A program made the translations under genes and the position numbers. Positions 5,907 through 7,682 of a stretch of 7,682 nucleotides of DNA are shown here, piece by piece. The notes beneath the pieces are model-generated. The model was not told the origin of the DNA and made no database searches. It was given only the letters and a program-made list of their open reading frames with translations. How positions within the stretch are numbered: position 1 is the stretch's first letter; every line of letters starts with the position of its first letter. Source of the DNA: Syntrophomonadaceae bacterium (GTDB lineage Bacteria > Bacillota > Ch66 > Ch109); the NCBI GenBank assembly GCA_012512295.1, contig JAAZDI010000113.1, positions 1-7,682 of the forward strand, read 5' to 3'.

Positions 5907-6794
5907 CTAGATGTCCGAGAATTTGTAAATCGACAGAATCGTTCCGGTGGTTCCCAGGAACAATCCGGTTGCCACTAAGCCAGCAAAAACATACAGTAAG
6001 GTTTTTGGGTCGCTGATAAGCGGGATAAAGGCGAGAGTGCTTTTCAGGTTGTTCACTAAAATCAAATAAGAACCGCTCAAGGCGCCAACCGCCACAATCG
6101 CGCCGATTAAACCCAGAAAAAGTCCTTCGATCAAAAAGGGCCAGCGGATAAACCAGTCAGTGGCCCCGACCAGCTTCATTATTTCGATTTCTTTACGTCG
6201 GGTGTTCATGGTTGAGCGAATAGTCGTCGCAATTACAAAGACCGCGGTTAAGGCCAAAAAGCCCATAATAATTACAGCCACCAATTTAATCCAATATGTA
6301 ACCGAAAACAGCTTCTCCACAACCCCCTGCCCGTAGCGCACTTTTTCGAAAACCGGCCATTTCTCCAGTTCCTGAGCAATCAAAATCACTTCCTGCGGGT
6401 CATTGGCTTTTAATTTATAGGCATCTGGCAGCGGATTGTTCCCTTTCAGGGCCCCCACCAGGTCATTTTCTGGGCCAAACTTTTCTTTTAGTTCCTCTAA
6501 GGCCTCTTCCTTTGATACGAACACTACCTCAGCCAGGCCGGGCAGGGTGGTAAGCCTCTTTTCTAGACCCGCTTTTTCCTCGGCTGAGGCATTTTCATCT
6601 ACATAAGCGATAATTTCCACGTCTGACTCGATACTTGATACCAGCTTATTAGTGTTTAACACGACCAGCAGGGCCGTTCCGAGCACCATTAAACAAATAG
6701 CCATCGTAATGATCGAAGCAATACTCATCCAGCCATTGCGCCGCAAGGAAGCCATTGCCTGTTGAAAAAAAAGTCCAATAGTCCTAAGCTTCAT
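5907..6794 (-). CDS. ftsX: Cell division protein FtsX
   Basis: This is the membrane subunit of FtsEX, which transmits the FtsE ATPase cycle to a peptidoglycan hydrolase outside the cell. The protein has the FtsX plan. A short basic cytoplasmic N-terminus (SLRRNGWMS) leads into TM1 at about residues 24-46. An extracellular domain follows at about 47-165. TM2 lies at about 168-192, TM3 at about 218-247 and TM4 at about 266-290. The cytoplasmic loop after TM2 contains the conserved RRKEIEIMKLVGAT stretch that docks to FtsE. I place the start at ATG 6792-6794 (295 aa, MKLRTIGLFF), which has GAGGT 10 nt upstream; the ATG at 6816-6818 has no ribosome site and would add 8 residues atypical of the family. 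The gene overlaps ftsE by 11 nt and sits 18 nt before the hydrolase gene, so the three are probably co-transcribed. Confidence 0.95.
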   Translation of the reverse strand: MKLRTIGLFFQQAMASLRRNGWMSIASIITMAICLMVLGTALLVVLNTNKLVSSIESDVEIIAYVDENASAEEKAGLEKRLTTLPGLAEVVFVSKEEALEELKEKFGPENDLVGALKGNNPLPDAYKLKANDPQEVILIAQELEKWPVFEKVRYGQGVVEKLFSVTYWIKLVAVIIMGFLALTAVFVIATTIRSTMNTRRKEIEIMKLVGATDWFIRWPFLIEGLFLGLIGAIVAVGALSGSYLILVNNLKSTLAFIPLISDPKTLLYVFAGLVATGLFLGTTGTILSIYKFSDI

Positions 6795-7470
6795 TGATAT
6801 AGCTACCTCGCTTTTCATCCCGAATCAGGCGACCATTCTCAATCTCAATTACCCGGCGGCGCATTTTGTCAACAATATCCTTCGCATGAGTCGCCATTAC
6901 CACAGTTGTCCCCCTCTTATTAATCTCGCTTAGGATCTTCATAATTTCCCAGGATGTGTCTACATCAAGATTCCCGGTGGGTTCGTCTGCGAGTAAGATT
7001 CTCGGTCGATTAATGATGGCCCGGGCAATTCCCACCCGCTGTTGCTCTCCACCGGACAACCGATCCGGCAGAACCGGCCCCTTACCCTGCAAACCAACCA
7101 ACCGCAAGACTTCTTCTACTCGGCCGGGGATCTCCCGCGGAGGTGTTTCGACTACTTGTAAAGCAAAAGCAATATTCTCATAAACAGTGTAGTTGGGCAG
7201 CAGCCGGAAATCCTGAAAAACTACCCCTAGATTGCGCCGCAAAAACGGGATGTCCCGGCGTTTCATCCGGACCAGGTTTTTACCCGCCACAAAAATTTGT
7301 CCCCGGGAGGGCAGTTCCTCCCGTAGCAGCAGCTTCATAAAACTCGACTTGCCGGCCCCACTGGCTCCAACCAAAAAGACAAAATCCCCTTTTTCAATCT
7401 TTAAACTGATATCAACCAGAGCCCGATTTCCGCCTGAATAGACTTTAGTTACGTTATACATCTGGATCAA
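6784..7470 (-). CDS. ftsE: Cell division ATP-binding protein FtsE
   Basis: This is the cytoplasmic ABC ATPase that pairs with FtsX at the membrane; ATP hydrolysis drives a conformational change that switches on an extracellular peptidoglycan hydrolase. The 228-residue length is normal for FtsE. All ABC motifs are intact: Walker A GASGAGKS at residues 35-42, Q-loop Gln86 in VFQDFRLL, signature LSGGEQQ at 138-144, Walker B ILLADEP with catalytic Glu163, D-loop NLD at 167-169 and switch His195. The start is TTG, chosen because AGAGGTGG lies 7 nt upstream; the internal ATG at codon 4 is too far from that site. The 3' end overlaps ftsX by 11 nt, implying translational coupling. The FtsE assignment over other small ABC ATPases rests on the adjacent ftsX. 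Confidence 0.96.
   Translation of the reverse strand: MIQMYNVTKVYSGGNRALVDISLKIEKGDFVFLVGASGAGKSSFMKLLLREELPSRGQIFVAGKNLVRMKRRDIPFLRRNLGVVFQDFRLLPNYTVYENIAFALQVVETPPREIPGRVEEVLRLVGLQGKGPVLPDRLSGGEQQRVGIARAIINRPRILLADEPTGNLDVDTSWEIMKILSEINKRGTTVVMATHAKDIVDKMRRRVIEIENGRLIRDEKRGSYINEA
6805..6809 (-). promoter_or_regulatory. Shine-Dalgarno site of ftsX inside the ftsE 3' end
   Basis: GAGGT on the minus strand lies 10 nt before ATG 6794-6792, within the last codons of ftsE. It decides the ftsX start and is consistent with coupled translation. Confidence 0.5.
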
Positions 7471-7682
7471 GGTAAAACCACCTCTTAGACTCTACGTTGG
7501 ACCTACACATTCAGATACGGGTACATTCAATCTTTCTTAGTTTAATTATGTTAACTTTTACACCAGCGCCAGTATTAAATCCCAGACGAGGAAAAACAAG
7601 AAAAACAAAAAAAGAAAAACCCATACAAAGGGTTGTTCGACATAAACATTAATTTTCCTTTTTTTAAAACAGAAATGTTAAT
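7471..7682 (-). other. Leader region upstream of ftsE
   Basis: These 212 nt hold no gene I can support. On the minus strand, AACCC and GGGTT (around 7617-7633) can form a 5-bp hairpin with a 7-nt loop, followed by a long T-rich tract. This could be a weak intrinsic terminator for a gene beyond the right edge. Closer to ftsE there are two weak candidate promoters: TTAACA (7554-7549) with TTGAAT (7530-7525) at 18-nt spacing, and a CATAAT -10-like hexamer at 7550-7545 lacking a good -35. Neither is convincing alone. Confidence 0.35.
7478..7485 (-). promoter_or_regulatory. Shine-Dalgarno site setting the TTG start of ftsE
   Basis: The minus strand reads AGAGGTGG, then 7 nt, then TTG. The spacing supports TTG at 7468-7470 over the in-frame ATG 9 nt further on. 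Confidence 0.7.

Noticed and set aside
1..7682. CRISPR arrays, tRNA or rRNA genes, insertion sequences
   Set aside because: No regularly spaced repeats, cloverleaf-like segments, rRNA-like stretches or transposase coding sequence were seen on either strand; the only mobile element is the intein.

Overview
The window looks like a chromosomal segment of a low-to-mid GC Gram-positive (Bacillota), probably an anaerobic clostridial or Peptococcaceae-like lineage. This is inferred from the gene order ftsE-ftsX-coiled-coil M23 hydrolase-ctpA-minJ-like, which resembles the Bacillus ftsEX-ctpB-minJ neighbourhood. A B12-dependent (class II) ribonucleotide reductase and frequent GTG/TTG starts with purine-rich Shine-Dalgarno sites fit the same picture. 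I cannot name the species. Every gene I accept is on the minus strand, so transcription runs from high to low coordinates.

Layout in transcription order. 7682-7471: leader with a pyrimidine-rich tract and a weak hairpin, no supported gene. 7470-6784: ftsE, the division ABC ATPase. 6794-5907: ftsX, its membrane partner, overlapping ftsE by 11 nt. 5888-4734: secreted coiled-coil protein with a complete M23 endopeptidase domain, the likely FtsEX-controlled cell-wall hydrolase. 4733-4621: gap with candidate promoters. 4608-3466: S41 C-terminal processing protease with a PDZ domain. 3387-2119: polytopic membrane PDZ protein resembling MinJ. 2030-1530: CDP-alcohol phosphatidyltransferase (PgsA-like) with an odd start. 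1529-1221: intergenic region with a hairpin terminator, a promoter and a NrdR-box-like pair. 1220 to the left edge: class II ribonucleotide reductase (nrdJ) containing an intein.

The first five genes form one functional group. FtsEX couples cytoplasmic ATP hydrolysis to peptidoglycan cleavage by the M23 protein. CtpA-type proteases and MinJ-like PDZ proteins act at the same membrane and cell-wall interface and in division-site control. PgsA supplies phosphatidylglycerol. The nrdJ gene behind the terminator has its own promoter and is a separate unit.

The most unusual feature is in nrdJ. A LAGLIDADG-type intein begins exactly at the catalytic thiyl-radical cysteine site (NP|C). The intein frame is broken by one TAA codon at 228-230, just after the block B Asp-His. 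The same frame then stays open for 75 codons to the window edge and still encodes clear intein sequence, including a homing-endonuclease block C. This looks like a single-base nonsense mutation (or sequence error) in an intein whose splicing the cell would need to make the reductase. TAA is an ordinary terminator for three other genes here, so global recoding is unlikely.
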